This document shows, piece after piece, positions 8,582-17,385 of a stretch of 45,682 nt of DNA. A model generated the notes under the pieces. That model searched no databases, was not told the DNA's origin, and saw only the letters and a program-made list of their open reading frames with translations. Source of the stretch: Burkholderiaceae bacterium (GTDB lineage Bacteria > Pseudomonadota > Gammaproteobacteria > Burkholderiales > Burkholderiaceae_B); assembly GCA_007116135.1 (NCBI GenBank), contig SKIZ01000004.1, forward strand, positions 1 through 45,682, given 5' to 3'. Both the position numbers and the translations under genes were made by a program. Within the stretch, counting starts at the first letter, position 1. Each line of letters begins with the position of its first letter.

Positions 8582-8661
8582 ACACTCGACTTTAGGGGCA
8601 TTTGTACCGTCTAACGGTTATTGTTTAAGTTAAAGGTATTCACAGGAGCCTGATTGAGCAC

Positions 8662-9480
8662 ATGAAAATAGGCAAAATATTCGCTCGGTTGCTCTTGGTC
8701 TTTGTATTACTTGTGGCAACGGCTGGTGCCATCAAATGGTGGCAAGATGGTCAACGAATTGCTCATGCACAGGCCGCGGGCTGGTATCAGTTATCGCGCG
8801 CAGCCACTGACTTATTGCCCGACCCAGCGACATATCCTGGCGCCTTGGTCGCGGTACTTGCTGCGCCAGCTTACGGATGGCGGGGTTACTTCGCAGTGCA
8901 TCCCTGGATTGTCTACAAGCGCGCAGGCGAAACCAGCTACACACGCTATGAGGTCATAGGCTGGCACCGGCACAACCCGCTCAGGCACAACCACATGCAG
9001 GCTGACGGCCTGTGGTATGGCGCTATGCCCGATCTGCTGGTGTTGCATCAAGGCCAAGCTGCCCACGATCTAATTGAGCCCATTGAGCTGGCGATACAAG
9101 AATACGCCTACGCCAACACGTATCGTACGTTTCCTGGCCCAAACAGCAACACATTCGTGGCACACATCGGGCGCCACGTGCCCAAGCTCGGTCTGGACTT
9201 GCCACCAACGGCTATCGGCAAGGACTATCGAGCACTAAGCGCACCGGTCGGGCTGCCGCCGTCAGGCCGCGGCCTGCAGGTCTCGTTAGAGGGTTTGTTG
9301 GGATTAATCGTCAGTCCCAAGGAGGGATTGGAAATTAACCTACTGGGGCTAGGGGTAGGAATTGATCTTGACTGCCCGGGCCTGCGCCTGCCGTTTATCG
9401 GCCGACTTGGCCCAAACATCAAGGGTTTGGCGCAGTCTTGCGCGCCTGACCGAGCCGATCTGAACTGGGAGGCATCTTAA
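8662..9480 (+). CDS. DUF3750 domain protein, membrane-anchored
   Basis: This 272-residue protein has one N-terminal membrane anchor (about residues 7-27, ARLLLVFVLLVATAGAIKWW) and a large extracytoplasmic part that I recognise as DUF3750, a conserved proteobacterial family of unknown function. Distinctive stretches are AAPAYGWRGYFAVHPWIVYK, YEVIGWHRHNP, YRTFPGPNSNTFVAHIGRHVP and LPPTAIGKDY. The conserved Arg, His and Asn residues in PGPNSNTF look enzyme-like, but no reaction is established. An AGGAG at 8644-8648 lies rather far (13 bases) from ATG 8662. The next gene, cytochrome b561, starts one base after this stop codon, so the two are almost certainly co-transcribed. Confidence 0.83.
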   Translation: MKIGKIFARLLLVFVLLVATAGAIKWWQDGQRIAHAQAAGWYQLSRAATDLLPDPATYPGALVAVLAAPAYGWRGYFAVHPWIVYKRAGETSYTRYEVIGWHRHNPLRHNHMQADGLWYGAMPDLLVLHQGQAAHDLIEPIELAIQEYAYANTYRTFPGPNSNTFVAHIGRHVPKLGLDLPPTAIGKDYRALSAPVGLPPSGRGLQVSLEGLLGLIVSPKEGLEINLLGLGVGIDLDCPGLRLPFIGRLGPNIKGLAQSCAPDRADLNWEAS

Positions 9481-9481
9481 G

Positions 9482-10042
9482 ATGAACACACCACAATACT
9501 CATACACCCAACGCTGGCTGCACTGGATCGTTGCGTTACTCATGCTGGTGACGTTACCCATCGGGTTTTGGATGGCAAGTCGAGGGGCTGCCGGCCTTTG
9601 GGGGCCGTTAACCAACTCACTCTACTCGTGGCATAAGGCCATTGGTTTTCTGATTATTTGGCTAATTGTTTGGCGGTTAGCGCTACGCGCGCTTAATCGG
9701 GCGCCGGGCTACCCAGACAGCGTCAGTGTACCCGTGCGACGACTAGCGACCACCACGCAGTGGCTAATTTACGCGCTTGCGCTCACCGTCGCATTGACAG
9801 GCTGGGCCAGCGTGACGGCCTTTCCTGCCTTAAACACCATATTCGGCTGGCATCTGCCGCCCATGCCGGGCATTTCACCCGATCGCGCCCTGTATACACA
9901 AATCATCACCATTCATTACTGGGCTGCGCTGGCCTTGTGTGGGTTACTGGTCTTGCATTTGGCTGGTGCTTTAAAACATCGATTCATCGACCGCGATGGC
10001 GTCTTTGATCACATCAGCCTATGCAAGACGAAGAAAGACTAG
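9482..10042 (+). CDS. Cytochrome b561
   Basis: This 186-residue four-helix membrane cytochrome belongs to the bacterial b561 (CybB/YodB) family, di-haem quinol-oxidising proteins that in E. coli CybB pass electrons to superoxide. Probable haem-ligand histidines are visible in all the usual places: RWLHWIVALL in helix 1, LYSWHKAIG in helix 2, IHYWAALALC and VLHLAGALKHRF in the last helix. Length matches the family. ATG 9482 is one base after the DUF3750 stop, suggesting an operon in which the unknown DUF3750 protein and the cytochrome share a job at the membrane. The C-terminus is a short charged tail. Confidence 0.93.
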   Translation: MNTPQYSYTQRWLHWIVALLMLVTLPIGFWMASRGAAGLWGPLTNSLYSWHKAIGFLIIWLIVWRLALRALNRAPGYPDSVSVPVRRLATTTQWLIYALALTVALTGWASVTAFPALNTIFGWHLPPMPGISPDRALYTQIITIHYWAALALCGLLVLHLAGALKHRFIDRDGVFDHISLCKTKKD

Positions 10043-10176
10043 GGTTCGCGCACACGAAGGGTCCCGGTCCGATTACATCGGCGAAGAGAAAAAGCTTATT
10101 TCTAAAAACTATTTGATTGTCTGATATCGATTGAATTAAGTTATTAGGTCATCTCTGACCCGAACAAAGTATCTTT

Positions 10177-11253
10177 ATGGATCTCAACGCCGCGCAATGG
10201 GTTTTATGGCTCGCATTGGCAATTGGCCTTGCATACGGGGTCATTGGGCAACTCTCTGGGTTCTGCCTCAATAGTGCCCTGCGCGAGCAAATCAGCGGCA
10301 AGAACGGCACAAAACTACGTGCATTTGCTCTAGCGTTGCTTGTGGCAACCATTGGTTCGCAGACCTTAGACGCTCTGGCTGTTGTTGATTTGTCCCAAAG
10401 CATTTATCAACCGACAAGAGCCTCTTGGCTACTCGTGTTAGTCGGTGGCGTCTTATTTGGCTTTGGCATGATGCGCGCTCGGGGCTGTGGTGCTCGGGCC
10501 TTAGTGCTTCTTGGACAGGGCAACCTTCGAAGCCTGGTGGTACTTCTTTGTCTGGGCATTACGGGCTATATGACTTTTAGCGGTGTTTTGGGCCCAATCA
10601 GAACAGCCCTGACGGACTTATCCGCTGTCAGCGTGCACAGCGCGACGTTCTCCACGGAAATGGGTCGCTGGAGCTTTATTGCGGCGATGACGCTTGTGAT
10701 TGGCGCATTCCTGTTGCGGGATCGTAAATTCCTGCAACAGCGCATGGCGCTGGCTTCAGGTTTGATTATCGGTTTATTGGTGGTCGCGGGCTGGCTTGTG
10801 ACTGGCTGGATTGGGGCCGATGACTTCGACCCCATCGCTGTCGTATCGCTGACCTTCGTTGCACCGATCGGTGCCACCATCCAATACGCCATGATCGCCA
10901 CCGGCATGACATTGAATTTCGGAATCGTCGTTGTCGTGGGCATTGTGCTGGGATCGTTTATCTCAGCCAAGGCAACCGGGCGGTTCATTTTGACTGGCTT
11001 TGAACGACCCACGGACATGCCACGCTACCTGCTCGGGGCATCTTGTATGGGCATCGGTGGCGCTTTGGCGTTTGGTTGCTCTATTGGCCAAGGGCTAACC
11101 GGCATGTCGACACTTTCCATTTGGTCGATGGTGGCCTTGAGCGGAATCATTGTTGGGGGTTGGCTCGGTTTGCGTCTGGAGGGGCTAACGCCGACGACGT
11201 CGGAACCAGTACAACGACAAGCCGCAGGCAGCGAGCACCCACAACAAACTTAA
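10177..11253 (+). CDS. YeeE/YedE family thiosulfate or sulfur-compound permease
   Basis: This 358-residue polytopic membrane protein of the YeeE/YedE (TsuA) family imports thiosulfate or related sulfur compounds by a cysteine relay through the membrane. The conserved short helices carry cysteines in the expected settings: GFCLNSALRE (Cys30), RARGCGARAL (Cys104) and AFGCSIGQGLTG (Cys301). In characterised TsuA proteins such cysteines line the substrate path. No TsuB-like TusA-domain partner is adjacent. The last 69 bases overlap, tail to tail, the end of the VWA gene on the minus strand. The start ATG 10177 lacks a strong ribosome binding site. A link to the rhodanese or persulfide dioxygenase of this window is an inference only. 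Confidence 0.88.
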   Translation: MDLNAAQWVLWLALAIGLAYGVIGQLSGFCLNSALREQISGKNGTKLRAFALALLVATIGSQTLDALAVVDLSQSIYQPTRASWLLVLVGGVLFGFGMMRARGCGARALVLLGQGNLRSLVVLLCLGITGYMTFSGVLGPIRTALTDLSAVSVHSATFSTEMGRWSFIAAMTLVIGAFLLRDRKFLQQRMALASGLIIGLLVVAGWLVTGWIGADDFDPIAVVSLTFVAPIGATIQYAMIATGMTLNFGIVVVVGIVLGSFISAKATGRFILTGFERPTDMPRYLLGASCMGIGGALAFGCSIGQGLTGMSTLSIWSMVALSGIIVGGWLGLRLEGLTPTTSEPVQRQAAGSEHPQQT

Positions 11254-12219
11254 TGCTGCAAACAAAGCCGTGACCTCTGTTTGCCCCCGCTCCAAAGCGA
11301 ACTGGCTCGATAACTGCTGGTAGATTGAATTGAGCTCACCGGCATTTTCCGCTTTGAAAAACTCAGCTTCAGTGATCAAGGCTATGGACTGAAGGGTGCG
11401 CTCATCGACTGCTGCGTAGAAAGACCGACCCTCAAAGCCAGGTATAAAACCGTGTGGCGTACCGAAAGCCACTGTATAGACCCGAACCCCTAGCTGGGCA
11501 GCTAATTGGGCTGCCGCTATCGGATTGGGCCCGGTGGTGCGCCGGCCGTCAGAGATCAGAATAATCGCGCCGTTTTCATATGACCCCGCCGGCACAGGTG
11601 GGCGCTGGGTAAACGCCGGTGGTGCGCCACGAAACTGCTCAATGTCAAAGCCGTAAATCAAGAGCTCGAAATCAAGCGCATACTCTGGCATCAATGTCGC
11701 GAGCGCCATCAAAAGACCGCTACCGGTGGCTGTTGCACGCTGAAGACGAAATCGATCAACGGCCTCTAGTAACGCTTGTCGATCATTGGTTACCCCTTGC
11801 ACCACTTGCGCGGTGCCCGCGAAAGTCACCAGGCCAACTCGAATATTGTGAGGCAGCCGGTTGATGAAATCCTTAACGGTTGCTTGCGCAGCCTGCAGCC
11901 GGTTAGGCTCAACGTCTTCTGCCATCATGCTCAGTGACACATCTACCGACAAAACCACGGTCATGTAATCGGCTGGCAAAGAAAGCTTGGCTGCAGGACG
12001 TGCGGCACCGATCACACCGGCCAACACCGCAAACAACAGCAAGATCGGTGGGACGTGCCTGCGCCAACTCGGCGACTCATCTAGGGCCTGCTGCACAACC
12101 ATCAGCGACGGGTAGGCGAGCGCCTGACGCTGGCGACGCTTTAATAACCAGATATAGCCCAGCACCAGTAACGGTAAAACCACCAGCGCCCATAAGGCTT
12201 GCGGCCAAATAAAGTGCAT
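11185..12219 (-). CDS. VWA-domain membrane protein, BatA/BatB-like
   Basis: This 344-residue protein has an N-terminal pair of membrane helices (about residues 8-25 and 58-74), a von Willebrand factor A domain facing the periplasm, and a C-terminal helix (LFAALSLLWVLAACGLSLYW) ending in RRRRR. The metal-ion-dependent adhesion site is intact: DVSLSM, the Thr in ATATGSG, and ISDGRR. The layout is that of BatA/BatB proteins, which are normally encoded with MoxR AAA+ ATPases and thought to help assemble or protect envelope complexes. It is paralogous to the VWA protein at 15189-16208 but lies on the opposite strand, diverging from the protease gene 69 bases away. The stop TAG at 11185-11187 is inside the yeeE-family gene. 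Confidence 0.9.
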   Translation of the reverse strand: MHFIWPQALWALVVLPLLVLGYIWLLKRRQRQALAYPSLMVVQQALDESPSWRRHVPPILLLFAVLAGVIGAARPAAKLSLPADYMTVVLSVDVSLSMMAEDVEPNRLQAAQATVKDFINRLPHNIRVGLVTFAGTAQVVQGVTNDRQALLEAVDRFRLQRATATGSGLLMALATLMPEYALDFELLIYGFDIEQFRGAPPAFTQRPPVPAGSYENGAIILISDGRRTTGPNPIAAAQLAAQLGVRVYTVAFGTPHGFIPGFEGRSFYAAVDERTLQSIALITEAEFFKAENAGELNSIYQQLSSQFALERGQTEVTALFAALSLLWVLAACGLSLYWFRRRRR

Positions 12220-12288
12220 AAATTGAGCCAGCAGCGTTAAGATGAATTCAATGTATCACTGCTTTAGGGTTTACGGTTCAGTCAGGTC

Positions 12289-13182
12289 ATGAGACGAGCA
12301 ACGATTTACAGTTCACAACCCCGTGCAGTCGACGCTGGTCAATCAGACACGCATACAAGTGTCGAGCCCAGCCAATCGAGAGCCGACCAGCCGCGGCGCT
12401 GGCCAAGTGCGCGCACACTGATCGGTTTGGTGTTGCTTTTGGCAGCAGCAACCTGGTGGTTTTGGTCAAAGTCGCCGCCCGATAAGCCAGTACCCATGAC
12501 CGAGGCCGCCATACAGGCGATTGTGCTGCAAACTTTAAGCACCGAGACCTTGCCCTCGCGAGCGGCGCAGGTCGCCGCAATGGTGCGGCCTTCAATTGTC
12601 AAAATAAGACATCTCGATGGTCAACCGCCACCGCCTCGCCTCATCAGCGAGCCTGGGCGTGGCACAGGTTTCGTGATTAAGGAAGACGGCACGATTCTCA
12701 CTAATTATCACGTGGTCTCGGGCTCGCAACAGATTGTGGTTACTTTCTTTGACGGCCTGGAATCACCGGCCATGATCGTGGCTGCCGAGCCAGATCGAGA
12801 TCTCGCGGTACTGGCCCCAGCGCTGATTCCGGACGATTTAGAGCCGGTGGTCCTGGCATCGAGCGGCCAGATTGGGCCAGGCGACTTGGTCATCGCCATT
12901 GGATTTCCCTTTGGCATGGGACCTTCTGTCAGCGCCGGCGTGGTCTCCGGACTTGATCGCACCTATCGGGTCGGGCGCGATCGCGTCCTGACCGGACTGA
13001 TTCAATTTGACGCTGCGGTTAATCCTGGCAGCTCCGGCGGGCCGCTGGTCAATCAATCTGGCGAGGTCCTCGGTGTTGTGACGGCCCTTCTGAACCCAGC
13101 ACCTGGGGGTTCGTTTTCCGGCATTGGCTTTGCAATCCCCATGCAAAGCGCTGCCAACGCCGCTGGTATAGCGCCTTTTTAA
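12289..13182 (+). CDS. HtrA/DegP-type serine protease without PDZ domain
   Basis: This 297-residue S1C-family protease has a short cytosolic N-terminus, one signal-anchor helix (about residues 43-60, TLIGLVLLLAAATWWFW) and a periplasmic trypsin-like domain. The catalytic triad is His141 (TNYHVV), Asp171 (RDLAVL) and Ser249 (NPGSSGGPL). The protein ends right after GIGFAIPMQSAANAAGIAPF, where HtrA proteins usually continue into PDZ domains, so substrate or activator sensing must differ from DegP. It stands first in a tight series with moxR (15-base gap), DUF58 and VWA genes, suggesting a dedicated protease for the Bat-like complex. The ATG at 12289 has only a weak CAGG near it, so a start slightly downstream is possible. 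Confidence 0.9.
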   Translation: MRRATIYSSQPRAVDAGQSDTHTSVEPSQSRADQPRRWPSARTLIGLVLLLAAATWWFWSKSPPDKPVPMTEAAIQAIVLQTLSTETLPSRAAQVAAMVRPSIVKIRHLDGQPPPPRLISEPGRGTGFVIKEDGTILTNYHVVSGSQQIVVTFFDGLESPAMIVAAEPDRDLAVLAPALIPDDLEPVVLASSGQIGPGDLVIAIGFPFGMGPSVSAGVVSGLDRTYRVGRDRVLTGLIQFDAAVNPGSSGGPLVNQSGEVLGVVTALLNPAPGGSFSGIGFAIPMQSAANAAGIAPF

Positions 13183-13197
13183 TTAACGAGAGGACTC

Positions 13198-14241
13198 ATG
13201 ACTGACACTTCGATCTGGCAAAACGATACTGCTGCACCAAGTAACACGGCTCAATCAGCTGCCCTCATGGAAAGCGTCCTCTATGAGGTCAAGCGTGTCG
13301 TGGTGGGCCAAGATGCATTTCTAGAGCGCATCCTGATTGCCATGCTCGCCGGTGGCCATGTCTTGATCGAAGGTGTGCCAGGACTGGCAAAAACACTAAC
13401 CGTCAGCACTTTGGCGCAAGTCTTACAAGGGCAATTCAAGCGCATTCAATTCACACCCGATTTGCTACCAGCTGATTTAATTGGAACGCGGATATTTAAT
13501 CAAAACACCAGCCAATTCAGCATCGAGCTTGGTCCGGTATTTGCGAATTTGCTGCTGGCAGACGAAATCAACCGAGCACCCGCCAAAGTCCAAAGCGCCC
13601 TACTCGAAGTGATGCAGGAGCGCCAAGTCACTATCGCCGGTCAAACACATGTCCTGCCTAGCCCATTTGTGGTCATGGCCACACAGAACCCGATCGAAAG
13701 CGAAGGCACCTATGCGCTGCCTGAAGCGCAGGTTGACCGTTTCATGATGAAAGTTTTGGTCGACTACCCAGCGCCAGCCGAAGAATTCGTCATTGTTCAA
13801 CGCGCCATTGGACCGGAAATTAGCGTCTCAGCCCGAGCCAGCACCGAACAACTGGGAGAAATACAGCGTCTTTCGCGCCAAGGGTTTGTCGATTCCGCCA
13901 TCGTTCAATATGCCGTTGATCTGGTCAATGCCACCAGAGACCCCTCGCAGGCAGGGCTCAAAGACGTGGTCCCCTACCTGACGTTTGGTGCAAGCCCGCG
14001 TGCGAGCATTCAACTCGTGCAAGGTGCGCGTGCGCTTGCCTTTTTGCGTGGCCGCGCCTACACCACGCCGCAAGACCTCATCGATATTGCACCGGATGTG
14101 CTGCGCCACCGCCTCGTTCTGTCATACGAAGCCATCGCGCAAGGCGTTGTAGCTGACCACCTAATCGCACAACTTTTGAAAGCTGTAGCTGCCCCACAAA
14201 GACCATTGCATCGCCATGTTGAAGTTCCTCAAACGAACTAA
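13198..14241 (+). CDS. MoxR-family AAA+ ATPase
   Basis: This 347-residue cytosolic AAA+ ATPase belongs to the MoxR group, chaperone-like ATPases that act with VWA-domain partners on metal insertion, complex assembly or stress tolerance. Walker A is in HVLIEGVPGLAKT (about residues 53-65), Walker B in LLLADEINRAP, sensor 1 in VVMATQNPIESEGTY, and the arginine-finger region in ALPEAQVDRFMMK. The C-terminal lid follows (DPSQAGLKDVVPYLTFGASPRA). A good AGAGGA lies five bases before ATG 13198. It lies between the protease and the DUF58 gene, which it overlaps by 26 bases, indicating one transcript and coupled translation. Both VWA proteins of the locus are likely partners. Confidence 0.95.
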   Translation: MTDTSIWQNDTAAPSNTAQSAALMESVLYEVKRVVVGQDAFLERILIAMLAGGHVLIEGVPGLAKTLTVSTLAQVLQGQFKRIQFTPDLLPADLIGTRIFNQNTSQFSIELGPVFANLLLADEINRAPAKVQSALLEVMQERQVTIAGQTHVLPSPFVVMATQNPIESEGTYALPEAQVDRFMMKVLVDYPAPAEEFVIVQRAIGPEISVSARASTEQLGEIQRLSRQGFVDSAIVQYAVDLVNATRDPSQAGLKDVVPYLTFGASPRASIQLVQGARALAFLRGRAYTTPQDLIDIAPDVLRHRLVLSYEAIAQGVVADHLIAQLLKAVAAPQRPLHRHVEVPQTN

Positions 14242-15196
14242 AGACGAGCCCCGGCCTGGCCCGCAGATCGCTCCAAGCCCACAGCACGTTGACGCCAACG
14301 CCCTGTTGGCACGCGTGCAGTGGACCAGTGCGCGCTACCTCAATGGCTTGCTGCAAGGCAATTACCGGACATTGTTTCGTGGCAGTGGCGTGATGTTTAC
14401 CGACATTAGGGCTTACGAGACCAGCGACGACGTACGGCATATCGACTGGAATGTCACCGCTCGCATGCAGACACCCTACGTTCGGCAGTATGAGCAAGAC
14501 CGCGAGCTCACCGCCTGGTTCTTGCTTGATCTATCGGCATCGATCGATTTCGGCTCAGAGCACAAGCGCAAGCGTGACGTTGCCGCTGAGGCCATCGCCA
14601 CGCTTGGCCATTTGCTGCGTCGTCATGGCAACCGGGTCGGCTTGCTTATTGACCGAGGCGCAGCACACCTCGATGTATTGCCAGCGCGAAATAGCCAAAA
14701 ACACTTGCTTAGCCTGTTGCGACAAATATTGACTGCGCCGATCCAAACCAACAGCACCCGCACTGACTTGTCGGTTTTACTGCAACGTGCCAATCGAATC
14801 ATCAAACAACGCAGCACTATTTTTTTGGTTTCCGACTTTTACACGACCCCGGGTTGGCAAACGCCATTGACGGGGCTAGCCAGTCGCCACGATGTCATAG
14901 CACTGCGGCTGGTAGACCCGATTGAACAAACCTTGCCCGACATGGGTATGCTCATCATGCGTGACTCCGAGACCGGTGAACAAGTCTTTGTCGATAGTGG
15001 CGATGAGCGGTTTAGAAAGAGATTTGCTGACGCAGCCCAGGCGCATCTCGCATCACTGATGACGACCTTTGCACAGGCTGGTGTTGACTGCCTGGAACTG
15101 TCAACTCATGAGACAACTGAAGCGGCGCTAATTCGTTTTATCCATGCGCGCGAACAACTACTTCGGCGCTCAAGCCAGGGGAAATCACGTGCGTGA
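14216..15196 (+). CDS. DUF58 domain protein (VWA-like partner of MoxR)
   Basis: This 326-residue soluble protein carries the DUF58 signature DVRHIDWNVTARMQTPYVRQYEQDRE (positions about 77-102), followed by a VWA-like fold starting WFLLDLSASIDFGS. DUF58 proteins are nearly always encoded next to moxR and are thought to be adaptor or substrate-binding partners of the ATPase. The gene overlaps moxR by 26 bases at its start and the next VWA gene by 8 bases at its end, so the three are translationally coupled. The MIDAS-like DLSAS is partly kept, but Ile replaces the usual Met after it (DLSASI). No membrane helix is visible. Confidence 0.9.
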   Translation: MLKFLKRTKDEPRPGPQIAPSPQHVDANALLARVQWTSARYLNGLLQGNYRTLFRGSGVMFTDIRAYETSDDVRHIDWNVTARMQTPYVRQYEQDRELTAWFLLDLSASIDFGSEHKRKRDVAAEAIATLGHLLRRHGNRVGLLIDRGAAHLDVLPARNSQKHLLSLLRQILTAPIQTNSTRTDLSVLLQRANRIIKQRSTIFLVSDFYTTPGWQTPLTGLASRHDVIALRLVDPIEQTLPDMGMLIMRDSETGEQVFVDSGDERFRKRFADAAQAHLASLMTTFAQAGVDCLELSTHETTEAALIRFIHAREQLLRRSSQGKSRA

Positions 15197-16208
15197 GTGG
15201 TTAGAGACCCACGTCTTTGCCGGTGTTCAGTTCGTCTGGCCCACGTTACTGTGGTTGACGCTTTTGCTGCCTATTTGCGCGGCTGTGTTTATTTACGCAA
15301 GACGATACGAGCGAACTTCAGCTGCCAGCATCGCCAGCAGTGTGCTGGTTTTATTGGGCTTGACTTTCTTAGTGCTAGCCATTGCTCGCCCAAAAATACA
15401 AATCAGCCTGCCGATGCCAGCCGATCAAGTGATCGTTGTTATGGATATTTCCGCTAGCATGCAAGCCGATGACGTCAAACCAACTCGCTGGGCTGTTGCC
15501 AAGCAAACATTGACCTCGATGATTGAGCGCCAGCCCAAAGATGTTCGCATGGGGCTTGTGACCGCCGCAGCCACTGCGACGCTCGTGGTCCCCCCAACCA
15601 CGGATCGCCAGGCGCTCATCGATGCACTTCAGACGATTGCCTTGCAGCCAGGATCAGCGATCGGCAGCGGGATGCTTATTGGTTTGGCAGAACTCTTGCC
15701 GTCAGCGGGCATCGATGTCCAAGCGGTCCTAAATGATGCGCTCACACCAAATAACCAAACCCGCCAACCGAGTTGGCGCCCGGACCCCAATGTGATTCGA
15801 GCACCAGGTTCGAATCGATCGGCAGCCATGGTTTTGATTACCGATGGTGACGCTAACATGGGACCTGGTGTGATCGAGATGGCTGAGCTTGCCTCACAGT
15901 TCGGTGTGCGTATTTACACCGTTGGGGTAGGCACTGCACGAGGCGCCATTGTCTCGGCCGAGGGAATTTCTCAAAGGGTGCAGCTTGACGCAGCCACGCT
16001 CTCGGAGGTGGCCACCCTGACAGCTGGCGCCTATTACGAGGGTGCGTCGCAAGCTGACTTGCAGCAAATTTTTACTGCAGTGCAATCCTCTCTTGCCTTT
16101 GAGAAGCGTCAGTCGGTTGAGGCCACCGCGTTGTTATTGATTGGCGCACTGGTTTTGCTGCTAAGCGGTATGGGCTTGAGCTTTCTGCGAGCGGGTCGCT
16201 TGATTTAA
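15189..16208 (+). CDS. VWA-domain membrane protein, BatA/BatB-like (plus-strand paralogue)
   Basis: This 339-residue protein has the same plan as the minus-strand paralogue at 11185-12219: two N-terminal helices (WPTLLWLTLLLPICAAVFIY and SSVLVLLGLTFLVLAIAR), a periplasmic VWA domain and a C-terminal helix (ALLLIGALVLLLSGMGLSFL). The MIDAS has DISASM and ITDGDA, but the middle Thr appears replaced by Ser (PGSAIGSG), a conservative change. I start it at GTG 15189 because AGGGGA at 15178-15183 sits 5 bases before it and the start overlaps the DUF58 stop by 8 bases; an ATG at 15144 would add 15 residues without a ribosome site. It completes the protease-moxR-DUF58-VWA run. Confidence 0.9.
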   Translation: MREWLETHVFAGVQFVWPTLLWLTLLLPICAAVFIYARRYERTSAASIASSVLVLLGLTFLVLAIARPKIQISLPMPADQVIVVMDISASMQADDVKPTRWAVAKQTLTSMIERQPKDVRMGLVTAAATATLVVPPTTDRQALIDALQTIALQPGSAIGSGMLIGLAELLPSAGIDVQAVLNDALTPNNQTRQPSWRPDPNVIRAPGSNRSAAMVLITDGDANMGPGVIEMAELASQFGVRIYTVGVGTARGAIVSAEGISQRVQLDAATLSEVATLTAGAYYEGASQADLQQIFTAVQSSLAFEKRQSVEATALLLIGALVLLLSGMGLSFLRAGRLI

Positions 16209-16329
16209 TACCACGCTTGGGCATCGGTCTTATCGACAGACCTACTTAATGTTGCCTACACTGAATTGGAAAGCTTTAATGCCTGTCGCTGCGCGACAGT
16301 TGCATAAATCTACGAGCGAGAGAATCTTG

Positions 16330-17190
16330 ATGAGATGGTCGAAATCCTGCGCATTAGCCCTGCTAACGGCTGCGACACTGAGTGCTGGCTGCAGCTCTGT
16401 TCAACTGGCATACAACCATGCGCCAGCATTATTGCAGTTTCAGATGGACCGCTATTTGAATCTTGACCAATCACAAGAGGCGCTACTGTCAAAGGAGCTG
16501 CGTGAATTCCAAGCATGGCACCGCGAGGACAAACTGCCGCTCTATGCAGCGACCTTGCAGCAATGGGCGACGAAGCTTGAGCAGCCCCATACATTCACGG
16601 TCGCAGAATTACTCGAGAAACAGTCCGAACTTGAGCAAACCCTGCTCGTTTTGGGACAAGAGTCAGCCTACCGCCTCGCACCGCTGGTCTTGACCCTGAC
16701 GCCATCACAGCGCGAGCGGCTTCAATCGCGTTTTGATCGTGCCAATGCCAAATACGCCCGCGAGAATCTCGAAGACCCTCAAGCTGCTCAAGCCCAGCGA
16801 ATCGACAATTTCATCGAACGGTATGAACAATGGCTTGGCGAATTGACCCAAGAACAAGATCAGACCTTGCGCCAATGGCTGCTTACCCAACCAAGTGGGG
16901 CCCAACTTTGGGCACAAGAGCGGCTCGCACGCCAACAAGCCTTATTGCAACTATTAGCTGACGCGCAAGATCTGCCATCGGCTGAAGCCGCAGCCCAGGA
17001 GCTCAATAACTACTTCCAGAGCCTGTCGCGCTATCGGGTCGCTGACCTACAAGCCGAACGTCAAACCCGTCAACTCGCGTTAGCTGAACTGACTGCGAAG
17101 ATGCTAAACAGCATGACACCACAACAACGTGAGCATCTCCGGGAAAAGCTACTGTCCTACGCCAACGATTTCCAGGCACTGGCGAGCTAG
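16330..17190 (+). CDS. DUF6279 family lipoprotein
   Basis: This 286-residue predicted lipoprotein starts MRWSKSCALALLTAATLSAG and has a clear lipobox (LSAGC, Cys21). The mature part is a long, highly helical, Gln/Leu/Arg-rich region typical of DUF6279, a family of unknown function common in gamma- and betaproteobacteria; the opening CSSVQLAYNHAPALLQFQMDRYLNLD is characteristic. I chose ATG 16330 since it gives the signal peptide directly and has GAGAG at 16318-16322 upstream; earlier in-frame codons from 16249 would place 27 polar residues before it. It follows the VWA gene by 121 bases on the same strand, so it may or may not belong to that operon. Confidence 0.85.
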   Translation: MRWSKSCALALLTAATLSAGCSSVQLAYNHAPALLQFQMDRYLNLDQSQEALLSKELREFQAWHREDKLPLYAATLQQWATKLEQPHTFTVAELLEKQSELEQTLLVLGQESAYRLAPLVLTLTPSQRERLQSRFDRANAKYARENLEDPQAAQAQRIDNFIERYEQWLGELTQEQDQTLRQWLLTQPSGAQLWAQERLARQQALLQLLADAQDLPSAEAAAQELNNYFQSLSRYRVADLQAERQTRQLALAELTAKMLNSMTPQQREHLREKLLSYANDFQALAS

Positions 17191-17385
17191 CGGCAGGCGG
17201 CTTAACCGCACCAAGGGCAAACCCTTGCTATGAAACCTGCATTTGGGCAAATAAACCGAAACCTGCCCTCTAAGTGGACGTCCTAATAACAAGCTCGGAT
17301 AAAATGCCCGACAATTCGATGTTGACTTATCTTCTGGCCGGTTCGAACTGACCAAAGCGGCTTCTTGAGCCAAGGAGAAACTTGC

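Noticed and set aside
10069-10081. CCGAT-TAC-ATCGG palindrome upstream of the sulfur permease
   Set aside because: Five base pairs with a 3-base loop are too short to separate from chance, and it has no T run or known operator match.
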